This document shows, in pieces, positions 27,021 through 35,819 of a DNA stretch of 64,000 nucleotides. Both the position numbers and the translations under genes were made by a program. Every line of letters starts with the position of its first letter. The stretch's first letter is position 1. The notes under the pieces were generated by a model. That model did not search any database and had not been told where the DNA came from. It saw nothing but the letters and a program-made list of their open reading frames with translations. Origin of the DNA: Rheinheimera sp. (GTDB lineage Bacteria; Pseudomonadota; Gammaproteobacteria; Enterobacterales; Alteromonadaceae); the NCBI RefSeq assembly GCF_030690345.1, contig NZ_JAUYGV010000006.1:1240001-1304000 (forward strand). The letters run 5' to 3'.

Positions 27021-28066
27021 GGTAAGCTGATATCCACTTTAAAGCCCTGTGGGCTGGCACCGATATCCAAACGGGCGCTGTCGCCAAAGTGTTGTAACAA
27101 GCGGTTGCGGATATTATCCAGACCAACCCCGGCGCCGCTGCTGTCGGCTGATACCTGTGAACCCGGACCATCGTCGCTGATACTCAGATGCAGGCTGTTG
27201 TGCTCACGTGTGCCGCCTATGGTAATGGTGGCGCCCTGCTTACGGCTGGCGACAGCGTACTTAATGGCATTTTCTACCAACGGCTGCAGCAACAGCGCCG
27301 GAATACGCTGGCGTTTCAGTGAATCGTCAATCTGCCAGTTAACCTTTAATTTGTCGCCAAAGCGGGTTTTTTGCAGCTGCAGATAGGCATTAATCGCCGC
27401 CAGTTCATCGGCCAGTTGCACCAGACTGTCGGGTGATTTACTCAGCGAATAACGCAAAAAAGTCGCCAGCTGCTCAGACATTGTTTCGGCGTCGTCATAG
27501 CGCTGCGCCTCCAGCAGCGCACAAACAGAATTCAGTGCATTAAAGGTGAAGTGCGGGTTGAGCTGATGGCTTAGCGCCTGCAGCTCCAACTGCTGAATTT
27601 TTTGGCTTAACTCATTGGTTTGCGCCAGGCGCTGCAATTGCTGCTGGTACAGTAGCACAGTAAGATAGCAGGCGGTCCAGACGAAAAACGTCAGCACCGA
27701 CGTGTCCAGATTGCCGATCAGCTTGCGGATATCGACAATCTCTCTGTCCCACAACAGCATCCACAGCGCATTCTCTGCCGGAATATACAGCGCCGCGACC
27801 AGCACTACGCCGGTCAGTAATTGCCAGTTACTGAATGCCTGCTGCACCAGACGCTGATAGGTCCACACCACCAGCGCCGCCGTTAATAACATCGCCACCA
27901 GATCGCTGGCAAGCATCATCGGCAGATAGCTCCAGTCGTACGGCTTATCGTACAGCGCTGCAGCATGCAAAGAGCTGAGCAGGCCCAGCATTAAAATGGC
28001 TAACCAGTAGTACAGGTTAAAGCGCAGTAATTTTCCCAGACTGAAAAACGGCATATCCGGCCCCAC
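27005..28066 (-). CDS. LytS/YehU-type sensor histidine kinase (first of two)
   Basis: A 353-residue membrane kinase with four hydrophobic segments in residues 15-145. The kinase core starts with HQLNPHFTFNALNSVCALLEA, and the ATPase domain is intact, with LLLQPLVENAIKYAV, ISDDGPGSQ and GVGLDNIRNRL. Its 3' end overlaps the next kinase gene by 16 bases. Both kinases share one LytTR regulator, suggesting a heterodimer or two inputs to one output. Confidence 0.92.
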   Translation of the reverse strand: MGPDMPFFSLGKLLRFNLYYWLAILMLGLLSSLHAAALYDKPYDWSYLPMMLASDLVAMLLTAALVVWTYQRLVQQAFSNWQLLTGVVLVAALYIPAENALWMLLWDREIVDIRKLIGNLDTSVLTFFVWTACYLTVLLYQQQLQRLAQTNELSQKIQQLELQALSHQLNPHFTFNALNSVCALLEAQRYDDAETMSEQLATFLRYSLSKSPDSLVQLADELAAINAYLQLQKTRFGDKLKVNWQIDDSLKRQRIPALLLQPLVENAIKYAVASRKQGATITIGGTREHNSLHLSISDDGPGSQVSADSSGAGVGLDNIRNRLLQHFGDSARLDIGASPQGFKVDISLPWQTA

Positions 28067-28235
28067 CGGTTAAACTGACTCTGAGTATAAATGACGCTAC
28101 TGCTTTTGCCGATAGGGCAGGATAACCGGATGAAAATTCGGGGTAAAGCCGGCGGCAATCTTCATAAAACTGCCATTTTTGTCTGTCGCGGCCGGGTTAT
28201 GCTGTCACACAAGGTTCACTAACGGAGTCGCACTG

Positions 28236-29249
28236 TTGTTGCCAGATAGCGATACCCTGCTGCCGGAACTGGCACAGTTGCAACAAATAATCGACCAGGC
28301 ACCGCCGCAATTGCAGGTAGAACAATTGGCCGCAGTGCCGCATATGACACAGCAGTTGCCGGTTTATGCGTTGGCGCTGGGTAACCGTAGTGCAGCTGCG
28401 CCTGCGCTGCTGCTGGTTGGCGGCGTGCATGGCCTTGAGCGTATCGGCACCCAGGTGGTGCTGGCTTATCTGCAAACCCTGTTAAGCCGGCTACCGTGGG
28501 ACCTGTGCCTGCAGCATACCTTGCAGCAGTGCTGTATTTACTTTATCCCGCTGGTTAACCCGGCCGGTATGGCCAATGGTTGGCGCGCTAATGGCAACAG
28601 CGTGGATTTAATGCGTAATGCGCCGGTGGAATGCACTGAGGGCGCTGCCTGGCTGGTGGGCGGGCAACGCATCAGCCGCGCTATTCCGTGGCACCGCGGT
28701 CGCAGTGACAAAATGGAAACCGAAAGCCGGGCCGTGGCAGACTTTGTCCGGCGCGAGTTATTTGCAAGACCATTTTCGCTGGTGCTGGATTGCCATTCCG
28801 GCTTTGGCACTACTGATCGGTTGTGGTTTCCTTATGCCAAAAGCCGGCGCCAACCCATAACACACCTGGCTGAGATGTACCGGCTGCGGCAATTGCTGGC
28901 ACACACTTATCCGCACCAGAATTATATTTTTGAGCCGCAATCGCAGCACTACCTGTGCCACGGCGATTTATGGGATTACCTGTACGACTCAGCGTTGGCG
29001 CATAACAGCACCATGTTGCCGTTAACGCTGGAAATGGGCTCCTGGAACTGGGTGCGGAAAAACCCGTTTCAGCTGTTATCCAGCCTGGGTATGTTTCATC
29101 CGGTAAAGCCGCACCGCGTTAAACGGGTGCTGCGCAGCCATCTTATCCTGATAAACTTTTTAATTAACGCCACCATGTCTTATCAAAATTGGTTGCCGTT
29201 AGTCAATAAAGACCAATTGCATACAGAGGCGATGCGTCTGTGGTACTAG
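28236..29249 (+). CDS. M14-family zinc carboxypeptidase-like protein
   Basis: A protein of about 337 residues from the chosen start. Zinc-site motifs of the M14 family are visible: GGVHGLERIG (H and E ligands), LDCHSGFG (third ligand) and TLEMGSW with the putative general-base Glu. It resembles the cytoplasmic DUF2817/succinylglutamate-desuccinylase-like branch, with no signal peptide. The start is uncertain: TTG at 28236 has GGAG eight bases upstream and is preferred over an in-frame TTG at 28179. The end overlaps the next gene by ten bases, so the two form an operon. Confidence 0.8.
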   Translation: MLPDSDTLLPELAQLQQIIDQAPPQLQVEQLAAVPHMTQQLPVYALALGNRSAAAPALLLVGGVHGLERIGTQVVLAYLQTLLSRLPWDLCLQHTLQQCCIYFIPLVNPAGMANGWRANGNSVDLMRNAPVECTEGAAWLVGGQRISRAIPWHRGRSDKMETESRAVADFVRRELFARPFSLVLDCHSGFGTTDRLWFPYAKSRRQPITHLAEMYRLRQLLAHTYPHQNYIFEPQSQHYLCHGDLWDYLYDSALAHNSTMLPLTLEMGSWNWVRKNPFQLLSSLGMFHPVKPHRVKRVLRSHLILINFLINATMSYQNWLPLVNKDQLHTEAMRLWY

Positions 29250-29998
29250 CAGCGGATATTCCGGTATTGCTGATCCGCGGTCTTACCCGCGAGCAGCGTC
29301 ATTGGGGCGGCTTCAGACCGCTACTGGCGCAAACCCTGGCTAATCCGGTACTGAGCTTTGATTTTGCCGGCAGCGGTGAGCTGTATCAACAGCGCTCGCC
29401 CTGCAGCATCAGAGCCTTGCGCCAGTCGGTACGCGCGCAGTTACAACAGGCAGCTGAGTTTAACGGTAAGGTGCATTTAGTAGCGATATCGCTCGGTGCG
29501 ATGCTGGCTGCCGACTGGGCGGCGCAGTATCCGGCAGAAGTGGCCTCTGTTAGCTTGATTAACAGCAGTGCCAGGCCGTTATCGCCGTTTTATCAGCGTT
29601 TACGCTGGCAGAATTACCCGCAGCTGCTGCGCAGTGTGCTTGTCAATGCAACAAAGCGCGAACAGCTTATTTTACAGCTCACCAGCGCCAGGCCGGCACA
29701 GCATACCGCTGTAGTCGCTAACTGGCAGTTATGGCAGCAGCAAAGGCCGGTAAGCAAATTAAATGCCCTGCGCCAATTATGGGCGGCCAGTCGTTTTGTG
29801 GTAACCCCCGCGCCGCAATGCCCTGCATTATTGCTTAGCAGCCTGGGTGATACCCTGGTTAGCCCGCAATGCTCGCTTGATTTAGCCCGCTACTGGCAGG
29901 CGGCACATATTCAGCACCCCTGGGCCGGGCACGATTTAGCGCTGGATGATCCCGGCTGGCTTAGCGCACAGCTGGCAGCTTTTCTTGCTAATGCCTAG
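29240..29998 (+). CDS. Alpha/beta hydrolase
   Basis: A 252-residue alpha/beta-hydrolase-fold protein. The oxyanion region LLIRGLTRE is at the start, the nucleophile elbow is AISLGAM (an Ala replaces the usual first Gly), with Asp in LSSLGDTLV and His in WAGHDLALDDP as the other triad members. It starts with GTG at 29240, inside the end of the M14 gene. The pair may process the same peptide or amide substrate; that is inference. Confidence 0.8.
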   Translation: MVLAADIPVLLIRGLTREQRHWGGFRPLLAQTLANPVLSFDFAGSGELYQQRSPCSIRALRQSVRAQLQQAAEFNGKVHLVAISLGAMLAADWAAQYPAEVASVSLINSSARPLSPFYQRLRWQNYPQLLRSVLVNATKREQLILQLTSARPAQHTAVVANWQLWQQQRPVSKLNALRQLWAASRFVVTPAPQCPALLLSSLGDTLVSPQCSLDLARYWQAAHIQHPWAGHDLALDDPGWLSAQLAAFLANA

Positions 29999-30023
29999 CG
30001 TAATGGCAACTTGCGCTTAACTG

Positions 30024-30236
30024 TTAAAGTAAGCGCATTTGCAGCTTTTCGTCGCCAATTTCAATAATATCGCCGGCGTTAATTTGCCGGCGCTTGCGGG
30101 TTTCAACCTCGCCGTTTACTTTAACCAAACCGGCATCTATGGCGGCTTTCGCTTCGCCACCACTGCTGATCAAACCTTCAAATTTGAGAATTTTATACAG
30201 TTCAACCGCGGGTTTACTCAGTATTACATCACGCAT
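30024..30236 (-). CDS. Small S4-domain RNA-binding protein (YbcJ type)
   Basis: A 70-residue protein made up of one S4 domain: LYKILKFEGLISSGGEAKAAIDAGLVKVNGE is the RNA-binding helix-loop, then RKRRQINAGDIIEI. Length and wording match the YbcJ group, whose RNA target is not settled. It lies 18 bases after the DTW-domain gene on the same strand, so both may be in one RNA-related operon. Confidence 0.9.
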   Translation of the reverse strand: MRDVILSKPAVELYKILKFEGLISSGGEAKAAIDAGLVKVNGEVETRKRRQINAGDIIEIGDEKLQMRLL

Positions 30237-30254
30237 GGTGTCGCCTCTTGTTGG

Positions 30255-30953
30255 TTATCCGGCTATAGCAGTAAAGCTCAAATGGGGTTTGCCGGCGATA
30301 TAAGCGCGGCGAAATACGTCAAAGTAGGCTGCCAGGGCGTCCGCTGCTGCGCTGTCGTTTGCCAGTTTCAGTACTTCAATAGCTACCTCGGCAGTACACA
30401 ACTGGTGCAGATGTGCTGCTTCGCGCAGCTGGTAAGCGGAAGCCTGCTGTGGCTGAATGCCCAGCACCGGCAAGTTAGCTAAATAAGGGCTTTTAAACAT
30501 TTTCTTCGCTTCGCGCCAGGTGCCGTCCAGCATAATATACAGCGGTATTTTACCGTTTTGCACGGCGCTGAGCTCCAGCGGGCTGTTGATACAACGCTGT
30601 GCTTCAGCGTATTGTTGCGGAAATACCACTACAGGTGCATAACGCGCATCGGCCAGCAGTGCCAGCATGCTGGCATCGGGGCGGGTCCTGTCCCAAACAT
30701 AGGCATGGTTGTCGGCGATAACATCGGCAATAATACGGCCGGTATTGCTGGGCTTGTAACACTCGCCGGTATACATAATAAAACAAAAGGCGCTGTTACT
30801 GCTAACCGCGGGTTTGCTGGCGCAGATGCAGTCAGTGGCCGGTAGCAGGCACTGCTCGCAGCGTTTAACTTTGCTGCCACGGGCCAAAAACACCCGGGTG
30901 GCTTTCGCCAGTTCTTGTGTGCGTAGGTTAAGCACAGAATTAATATGCGACAT
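30255..30953 (-). CDS. tapT: DTW-domain tRNA-uridine aminocarboxypropyltransferase
   Basis: A 232-residue enzyme of the family that makes acp3U at position 47 of tRNAs from SAM (E. coli TapT/YfiP). The N-terminal zinc motif RCEQCLLPATDCIC has four Cys, and the name-giving DTW region reads LDGTWREAKKM. The ATG at 30953 (MSHINSV) is chosen; a longer in-frame extension runs into the divergent pseudouridine synthase gene and is rejected. Confidence 0.88.
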   Translation of the reverse strand: MSHINSVLNLRTQELAKATRVFLARGSKVKRCEQCLLPATDCICASKPAVSSNSAFCFIMYTGECYKPSNTGRIIADVIADNHAYVWDRTRPDASMLALLADARYAPVVVFPQQYAEAQRCINSPLELSAVQNGKIPLYIMLDGTWREAKKMFKSPYLANLPVLGIQPQQASAYQLREAAHLHQLCTAEVAIEVLKLANDSAAADALAAYFDVFRRAYIAGKPHLSFTAIAG

Positions 30954-30984
30954 GCAGGTTCCAACAGCATCTGAACGGCAACGG

Positions 30985-31015
30985 GCGGCTATTGTAGCCG
31001 CTTTTATGCTACACT
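30985..31015. promoter_or_regulatory. Dyad and -10 box between tapT and the pseudouridine synthase gene
   Basis: GCGGCT at 30985-30990 and AGCCGC at 30996-31001 form a perfect stem. On the plus strand it is followed by TTTT and then an extended -10 (TGCTACACT, 31007-31015) about 30 bases before the GTG at 31045. Confidence 0.45.
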
Positions 31016-31044
31016 GCGCGCTGATTTTTCTGCCGGAATACACA

Positions 31045-31947
31045 GTGTCGATAGCCCGCCAAGCCTCTGAAATTACCCTGCCTGCTGTCAATAACGGCTG
31101 GCATACTGTGCTGCAGTTTTTATGCAGCCAGTTTCCGTTTATCAGCGAGGCTGTCTGGCGTGAGCGTATTGCTGCAGGCAAAGTGTATTGGTTTAACGGC
31201 GCGGCTATTAGCGCAGATACGCCTTTTATGCCGAGCAAGCGGCTGTGCTATTACCGTGAAGTAACAGCCGAGCCTGTGATCCCGTTTGCACACCAAATTC
31301 TGTACCGGGACCAGCATATTATTGTCGCCGATAAGCCGCATTTTTTGCCGGTTACGCCAGGCGGTGACTACGTTAATGAGTGCTTACTGGCGCGCTTACA
31401 GCGCGACACCGGCCTGAGCGACATTGCACCGCTACACCGGTTGGACCGCGATACCGCAGGCCTGGTGCTGTTTTCTGTCAATGCCCAAAGCCGGCCGGCT
31501 TATTATCAGCTGTTTAGCGAGGGCACTATCCATAAGCAATATCAGGCGGTGGCGCGGTTAACACAGCAGGCTGCCACAGCGGAGTTACCACAGCAGTGGC
31601 GTATTGCAAACCGGATTGAGAAAAGCATACCGCGCTTTATCAACGCCATAGTGGCCGGTGAGGCAAATGCGCAATCAACTATCAGCCTGGTGGCCAAAAG
31701 CGGCGAGCTCGGGTTGTTTGAGCTGACACCGCATAGCGGTAAAACCCACCAGCTGCGCTTGCATATGCTCAGTTTGGCGATGCCGATTTTGCATGATAAT
31801 TATTACCCTGAACTTAAACCGAAGCAGGCACCGCAGTTTGATAAGCCGTTGCAATTGCTGGCAAAACAGTTAAGTTTTATCGATCCGCTAAGCCAAAAAC
31901 AGCAGCAATTCAGCAGTAGACAGCAGCTGTCGGCCTGGCCGGGTTAA
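31045..31947 (+). CDS. RluA-family pseudouridine synthase
   Basis: A 300-residue enzyme that isomerises uridine to pseudouridine in rRNA or tRNA. The catalytic motif [14 protein letters not shown] contains the nucleophilic Asp, and the later [10 protein letters not shown] is the conserved RluA motif. An N-terminal region of about 75 residues precedes the catalytic domain. The start is GTG at 31045 (GGA seven bases upstream); a longer in-frame reading overlaps the divergent gene. RluA, RluC, RluD and TruC cannot be separated with certainty. The stop overlaps the convergent yaiI-like gene by four bases. Confidence 0.9.
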   Translation: MSIARQASEITLPAVNNGWHTVLQFLCSQFPFISEAVWRERIAAGKVYWFNGAAISADTPFMPSKRLCYYREVTAEPVIPFAHQILYRDQHIIVADKPHFLPVTPGGDYVNECLLARLQRDTGLSDIAPLHRLDRDTAGLVLFSVNAQSRPAYYQLFSEGTIHKQYQAVARLTQQAATAELPQQWRIANRIEKSIPRFINAIVAGEANAQSTISLVAKSGELGLFELTPHSGKTHQLRLHMLSLAMPILHDNYYPELKPKQAPQFDKPLQLLAKQLSFIDPLSQKQQQFSSRQQLSAWPG

Positions 31948-32396
31948 TCTTTCGCATGCTGCTGTAACAGTTTATCCAGCTGATTAGCAAAGGCCTGGCG
32001 GTCGCTTTGGTTTAGCGGTGGCGGGCCGCCGGTATGTACACCGCTGCCGCGCAGTGTGTCCATAAAATCCCGCATCGTCAGCTTTTGTTTAATGGTGTCG
32101 GTGCTGTACAGCTCGCCGCGCGGGTTCAACGCATGGCCGCCTTTGGCCAGCACGTCGGCTGCCAGCGGAATATCTGCTGTAACAACTAAATCGCCGGCTT
32201 CACAGCGGCGCACTATTTCGTTGTCGGCTTCATCAAAGCCGCTGGATACGGTAATGGCCGAGATAAACTTTGATGGCGGTACGCGGATCGGCTGGTTCGC
32301 TACCAGCAGTGTGGCTATCTGTTTGCGCTCGGCGGCGCGAAAAATAATGTCTTTAATCACCACCGGGCAGGCGTCGGCGTCGACGTAAATTTTCAT
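31944..32396 (-). CDS. YaiI/YqxD family protein (UPF0178, DUF188)
   Basis: A 150-residue protein with the family hallmark start [17 protein letters not shown], followed by [35 protein letters not shown] and the C-terminal [12 protein letters not shown]. The fold is PIN-like, with several Asp that could bind metal, but the function is unknown. It begins two bases after aceK ends, so it is probably in one transcript with it. Confidence 0.92.
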   Translation of the reverse strand: MKIYVDADACPVVIKDIIFRAAERKQIATLLVANQPIRVPPSKFISAITVSSGFDEADNEIVRRCEAGDLVVTADIPLAADVLAKGGHALNPRGELYSTDTIKQKLTMRDFMDTLRGSGVHTGGPPPLNQSDRQAFANQLDKLLQQHAKD

Positions 32397-32398
32397 CG

Positions 32399-34138
32399 TT
32401 AAGCGCTCTCGTCGTTATAAAAATGATAGAAGCGCATGCTGTCGGGGTAGGGGAAAATATCTTCTACCACGCCATTGCGGATATTTTGTTGCTTCTGCCG
32501 CCAATAGGCTGCATCTAACAACTCGGGGTGTTTGCTAAACAGCAACTCGCGGATTTGCGGCTGCGGCGTCACAAAGGTGGCCATCTGCTCGGGGAAGACA
32601 TCGCCCGGCGCGGCGCACACTGTGCCTTCAGCAAACAGCGCATCTTCGTAGTTGTCGGTTTTCGGAAAGCTTCTGAAATTCACATCCAGCATATACTGTA
32701 CTTCGTCGTAGTCATAAAACACCACGCGTTTGTGCCGTGTTACACCAAAGTTTTTCAGCAGCATATCACCCGGGAAAATATTGGCGGCCAGCATCTGTTT
32801 AATCGCCTGGCCGTAGTCGTCCATAATATGGCTCTTCTCCGCCAGCGAGGCGGTTTCCAGATAGATATTCAGCGGGATCATCCGCCGTTCAATATACAGG
32901 TGTTTAATTACCACCAGCTCATCTTCAAAGCTGAGTGAATCGCCGATAACCTGCTGCAACTCTTCGAGTAATTCAGCCGAAAAACGGTTCTTCGGCAAGG
33001 CGACATAAGAGTATTCCAGCGTATCGGCCATGCGGCCAACCCGGTCATGTTTTTTTACCAGCAGGTAGCGCGCTTTTACCGTGTCGCGGCCAAATTCTTT
33101 GCTGGGAGCAAACTTGTCGCGGATCACTTTAAACACATAAGGGAAAGAGGGCAGGGTAAACACCATCATCACCATGCCGCGAATACCCGGCGCGGCAACA
33201 AATTGATCATTGCTCTTATCCAGGTGGCTTAACAGCTCGCGGTAAAATTCGGTTTTGCCCTGTTTGTGCAAGCCGATGCTGGCATACAGTTCGGCCAGAG
33301 TTTTATGCGGCAGCAGCTCGCGTAAAAAATGCACCAGCGCCGAGGGTACCTGGCTTGCCACCATAAAATAAGCGCGCGAGAAGCCGAAAATAATCGTCAT
33401 CTGCTTGGCGTCGGTTACCAGGGTGTCGATATACAGGCCGGCGCCTTCGCGGTGCAGCAGCGGAATAATAAACGGCTGTTGGCCATCCGGCGTTACCGCG
33501 CGGCCAACAATATAAGCGGCTTTATTGCGGTAAAACACTGACCTTAAAATATCAAAACGAATTTGGTACACCGGATGGCGGCCGTGGCTGGACTGCGCCA
33601 TAAAGCTTTTTACAATCAGGCGTATATCACGGTCGAGGTTAATAAAGGGCGTAATAAAACCAAAGCCGGAGACAATATTACGGATAGTTTGCTTTAAGCC
33701 ATCCTGGGCCGGGAAGTAGCTGTCATACACCGATGCCACCGGTGCGGGTAAGTGCTGTTTGCTTAGCGTCGACTCAACAAAAATATTCTTATTGTGAAAA
33801 TACTTGCGCTCAAATAATTGGCAAAACACTGAGTTATAAAAGGTTTCTGCCAGCTCTGCCTGGGGGTGAAACGCCAGAAATTCCATATAGTGCTGCTTTA
33901 CCTGCTGCCACAGTGTTTCGTTTAAGCACTGTGCCGGCAACTCAGTGGCCAGATGGGCAATGGCTTCGGTAACACGCTGATCGTAAAACGAAATGCGATC
34001 TGAGCTGTCCTGCTGAAAGGCACGCCAGTCGGCCAGCTCAAAACGTTGTTTCGCTTTGGCGGTAATAGCCTGGAATAAACTGAAGTGGCGGCGAAAGCCT
34101 TTTAAGATAATTTCAGCAATTTGTTTGGCTTGACTCAT
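32399..34138 (-). CDS. aceK: Isocitrate dehydrogenase kinase/phosphatase
   Basis: A 579-residue bifunctional enzyme that inactivates or reactivates isocitrate dehydrogenase by phosphorylation of a Ser and so directs carbon to the glyoxylate bypass. Features include the ATP-binding [20 protein letters not shown] and the phosphatase-relevant [10 protein letters not shown] with neighbouring acidic residues. Length equals E. coli AceK. No aceB or aceA is nearby, so the gene is apart from the usual aceBAK operon within this window. Confidence 0.97.
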   Translation of the reverse strand: MSQAKQIAEIILKGFRRHFSLFQAITAKAKQRFELADWRAFQQDSSDRISFYDQRVTEAIAHLATELPAQCLNETLWQQVKQHYMEFLAFHPQAELAETFYNSVFCQLFERKYFHNKNIFVESTLSKQHLPAPVASVYDSYFPAQDGLKQTIRNIVSGFGFITPFINLDRDIRLIVKSFMAQSSHGRHPVYQIRFDILRSVFYRNKAAYIVGRAVTPDGQQPFIIPLLHREGAGLYIDTLVTDAKQMTIIFGFSRAYFMVASQVPSALVHFLRELLPHKTLAELYASIGLHKQGKTEFYRELLSHLDKSNDQFVAAPGIRGMVMMVFTLPSFPYVFKVIRDKFAPSKEFGRDTVKARYLLVKKHDRVGRMADTLEYSYVALPKNRFSAELLEELQQVIGDSLSFEDELVVIKHLYIERRMIPLNIYLETASLAEKSHIMDDYGQAIKQMLAANIFPGDMLLKNFGVTRHKRVVFYDYDEVQYMLDVNFRSFPKTDNYEDALFAEGTVCAAPGDVFPEQMATFVTPQPQIRELLFSKHPELLDAAYWRQKQQNIRNGVVEDIFPYPDSMRFYHFYNDESA

Positions 34139-34276
34139 AAGGCTCCTTTTTTGCTGTCTGCCGTAAGGCGCAACATGACGTTAATCTGAGAATAAATCCA
34201 GCGAAAATAATACTTTTTTTCTGCCTTGTCCTATGTTTAACCGGTAGTCAGAACAATAAGCATGAGAGGGATGAAT

Positions 34277-35362
34277 ATGAAAGCATCTGTATTATGTAGT
34301 GCAGTGACCCTGGCCATGATGCTCAGTCCGGCATGGGCTGAAGTCAAAATGTCCGGGTTTGCCACCATAGCCGGTGGCAGAGTGTTAAGCGGTGATGGTG
34401 TGGCAGAGTTTGGTTTACCGCCAACTTTTCTGGCGAATTATCCTCAGGTTGGCGTGTATGAAGAGGAGTGGTCATTTAAACCCGATAGCCGTATCGGTCT
34501 GCAGCTGTCGGCCGACCTGTTGGAGGGGTTGTCTGTTACCGGGCAAATTGTCGCGCGTGGTGCGGATGACTTTGATGCTACATTTGAATGGGCTTATATT
34601 TCCTATCAGCTTAACGATACCTGGACCATACAAGCAGGTAAAAAACGCTTACCGTTGTATTATTACTCAGACTTCTTCGATGTCGGTTTTGCCTACCTGT
34701 GGCTGCGGCCACCGGCAGATAATTACACCTGGCAGATTTTTAACTACACCGGCATAAACGCGCTGTTTAATACGCAGCTGGGCAGTTGGGATGTCAGCGG
34801 CAATATATACACCGGCCGTGAGGATGATAAAGAAAACAAACTGTTATCTCAGTTTTTCGGTACCAATCCGATCCGGGAAATTTGGAAAGATATTGTCGGT
34901 GGCGTGATCAGCTTTAACCGCGATTGGCTGGATATCCGTCTGACTTATATGACATATATTAACGAGCGTTATCGTACCGTAAATGGTGTAACCGAGCGGG
35001 TAGATTGGGATGGAGAGCTGGAGCGACGCGGCAAATTTGCCGGTATTTCGGTGAATATAGATTACAACAACCTGGTATTGCTGTCAGAGCTGAATCAACT
35101 TGATCTGGACGGCGGTAAGTTTGATACCTATATGGTGTCGTTGGGTTATCGCTTTAACACTGTCACACCCTATATCTCTTATGCGGATTTTGATAGCGAC
35201 GGCGAAGTACATAACACCACCAGCGTTGGCTTTCGCTATGATTTTCATAACTCAGCTGCCTTTAAATTGCAGTACGACGATGTTGAAGATAAAGGTTTTG
35301 ATGGCCTGATGGTGGCAGGTGACAGCAAGTCCGTCACCTTTGGCGTAGATCTGGTGTTTTAG
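34277..35362 (+). CDS. Outer-membrane porin-like beta-barrel protein
   Basis: A protein of 361 residues from the chosen ATG. The signal peptide is MKASVLCSAVTLAMMLSPAWA. The mature part alternates amphipathic strands with aromatic residues and ends in a Phe (GVDLVF), as Gram-negative barrels do. AGKKRLPLYYYSDFFDVGFAYLWLRPP is typical of an anion/phosphate-porin-like group in Alteromonadales. The ATG at 34277 has AGAGGG six bases upstream; ATGs at 34262 and 34271 lie before or in that site. It is eight bases from the PstS-like gene, and the two probably form an operon. Confidence 0.78.
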   Translation: MKASVLCSAVTLAMMLSPAWAEVKMSGFATIAGGRVLSGDGVAEFGLPPTFLANYPQVGVYEEEWSFKPDSRIGLQLSADLLEGLSVTGQIVARGADDFDATFEWAYISYQLNDTWTIQAGKKRLPLYYYSDFFDVGFAYLWLRPPADNYTWQIFNYTGINALFNTQLGSWDVSGNIYTGREDDKENKLLSQFFGTNPIREIWKDIVGGVISFNRDWLDIRLTYMTYINERYRTVNGVTERVDWDGELERRGKFAGISVNIDYNNLVLLSELNQLDLDGGKFDTYMVSLGYRFNTVTPYISYADFDSDGEVHNTTSVGFRYDFHNSAAFKLQYDDVEDKGFDGLMVAGDSKSVTFGVDLVF

Positions 35363-35370
35363 GAGACGGT

Positions 35371-35781
35371 ATGAAAAAAATATTAGTTGTCGGCAGTTTA
35401 CTGCTGCCCTTAGCGGTCAACGCTGCGATTGCCGTAGTAGTGCATCCATCAAATCAAGCCAGTCTGACGCAGGAAGATTTAGTCCGGCTTTATACCGGCA
35501 AGCTAAGCGCTTTCCCTAATGGCTCTTCTGCTGTGCCGGTAAATCTGGCTGACTCGGCTGCGCTGCGTTCAGAGTTTGATCAGAAGGCGTTAGGACGCTC
35601 ATCCAGCCAGGTAAAGGCATTTTGGTCAAAGCTGGTGTTTACCGGTAAAGGCACACCGCCTAAAGAAGTGTCATCAGACAATGAGGTGCTGACGCTGGTA
35701 GCCAATAACCCGAATATTATTGGCTATGTGGAGGCTGGCGCCGTTACGCCGGATGTAAAAGTGATTTTGACCATAGAGTAA
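35371..35781 (+). CDS. Small PstS-like (phosphate-binding type) periplasmic protein
   Basis: A 136-residue exported protein with signal peptide MKKILVVGSLLLPLAVNA. The mature part reads like the N-terminal lobe of phosphate-type solute-binding proteins: VVHPSNQASLTQEDLVRLYTGK, FPNGSSAVPVNLADS and FWSKLVFTGKGTPP. At about 116 mature residues it is less than half a normal PstS, so it may be a ligand-binding half domain. It forms an operon with the upstream porin and has no transporter permease beside it. Confidence 0.85.
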   Translation: MKKILVVGSLLLPLAVNAAIAVVVHPSNQASLTQEDLVRLYTGKLSAFPNGSSAVPVNLADSAALRSEFDQKALGRSSSQVKAFWSKLVFTGKGTPPKEVSSDNEVLTLVANNPNIIGYVEAGAVTPDVKVILTIE

Positions 35782-35784
35782 ATC

Positions 35785-35810
35785 AACCGGGCCGCTACAG
35801 CGGCCCGGTT
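35785..35810. terminator. Strong terminator after the PstS-like gene
   Basis: AACCGGGCCGC at 35785-35795 pairs perfectly with GCGGCCCGGTT at 35800-35810 around TACA. A T-rich tail follows on the plus strand. It also lies between two convergent genes. Confidence 0.9.
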
Positions 35811-35819
35811 TTATAGTGT

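Noticed and set aside
30814..31044. Longer N terminus for the pseudouridine synthase, and the matching longer frame for the DTW protein on the other strand
   Set aside because: The two extensions overlap each other on opposite strands. Conserved sequence starts at 31045 and 30953, and the space between looks like a divergent promoter.
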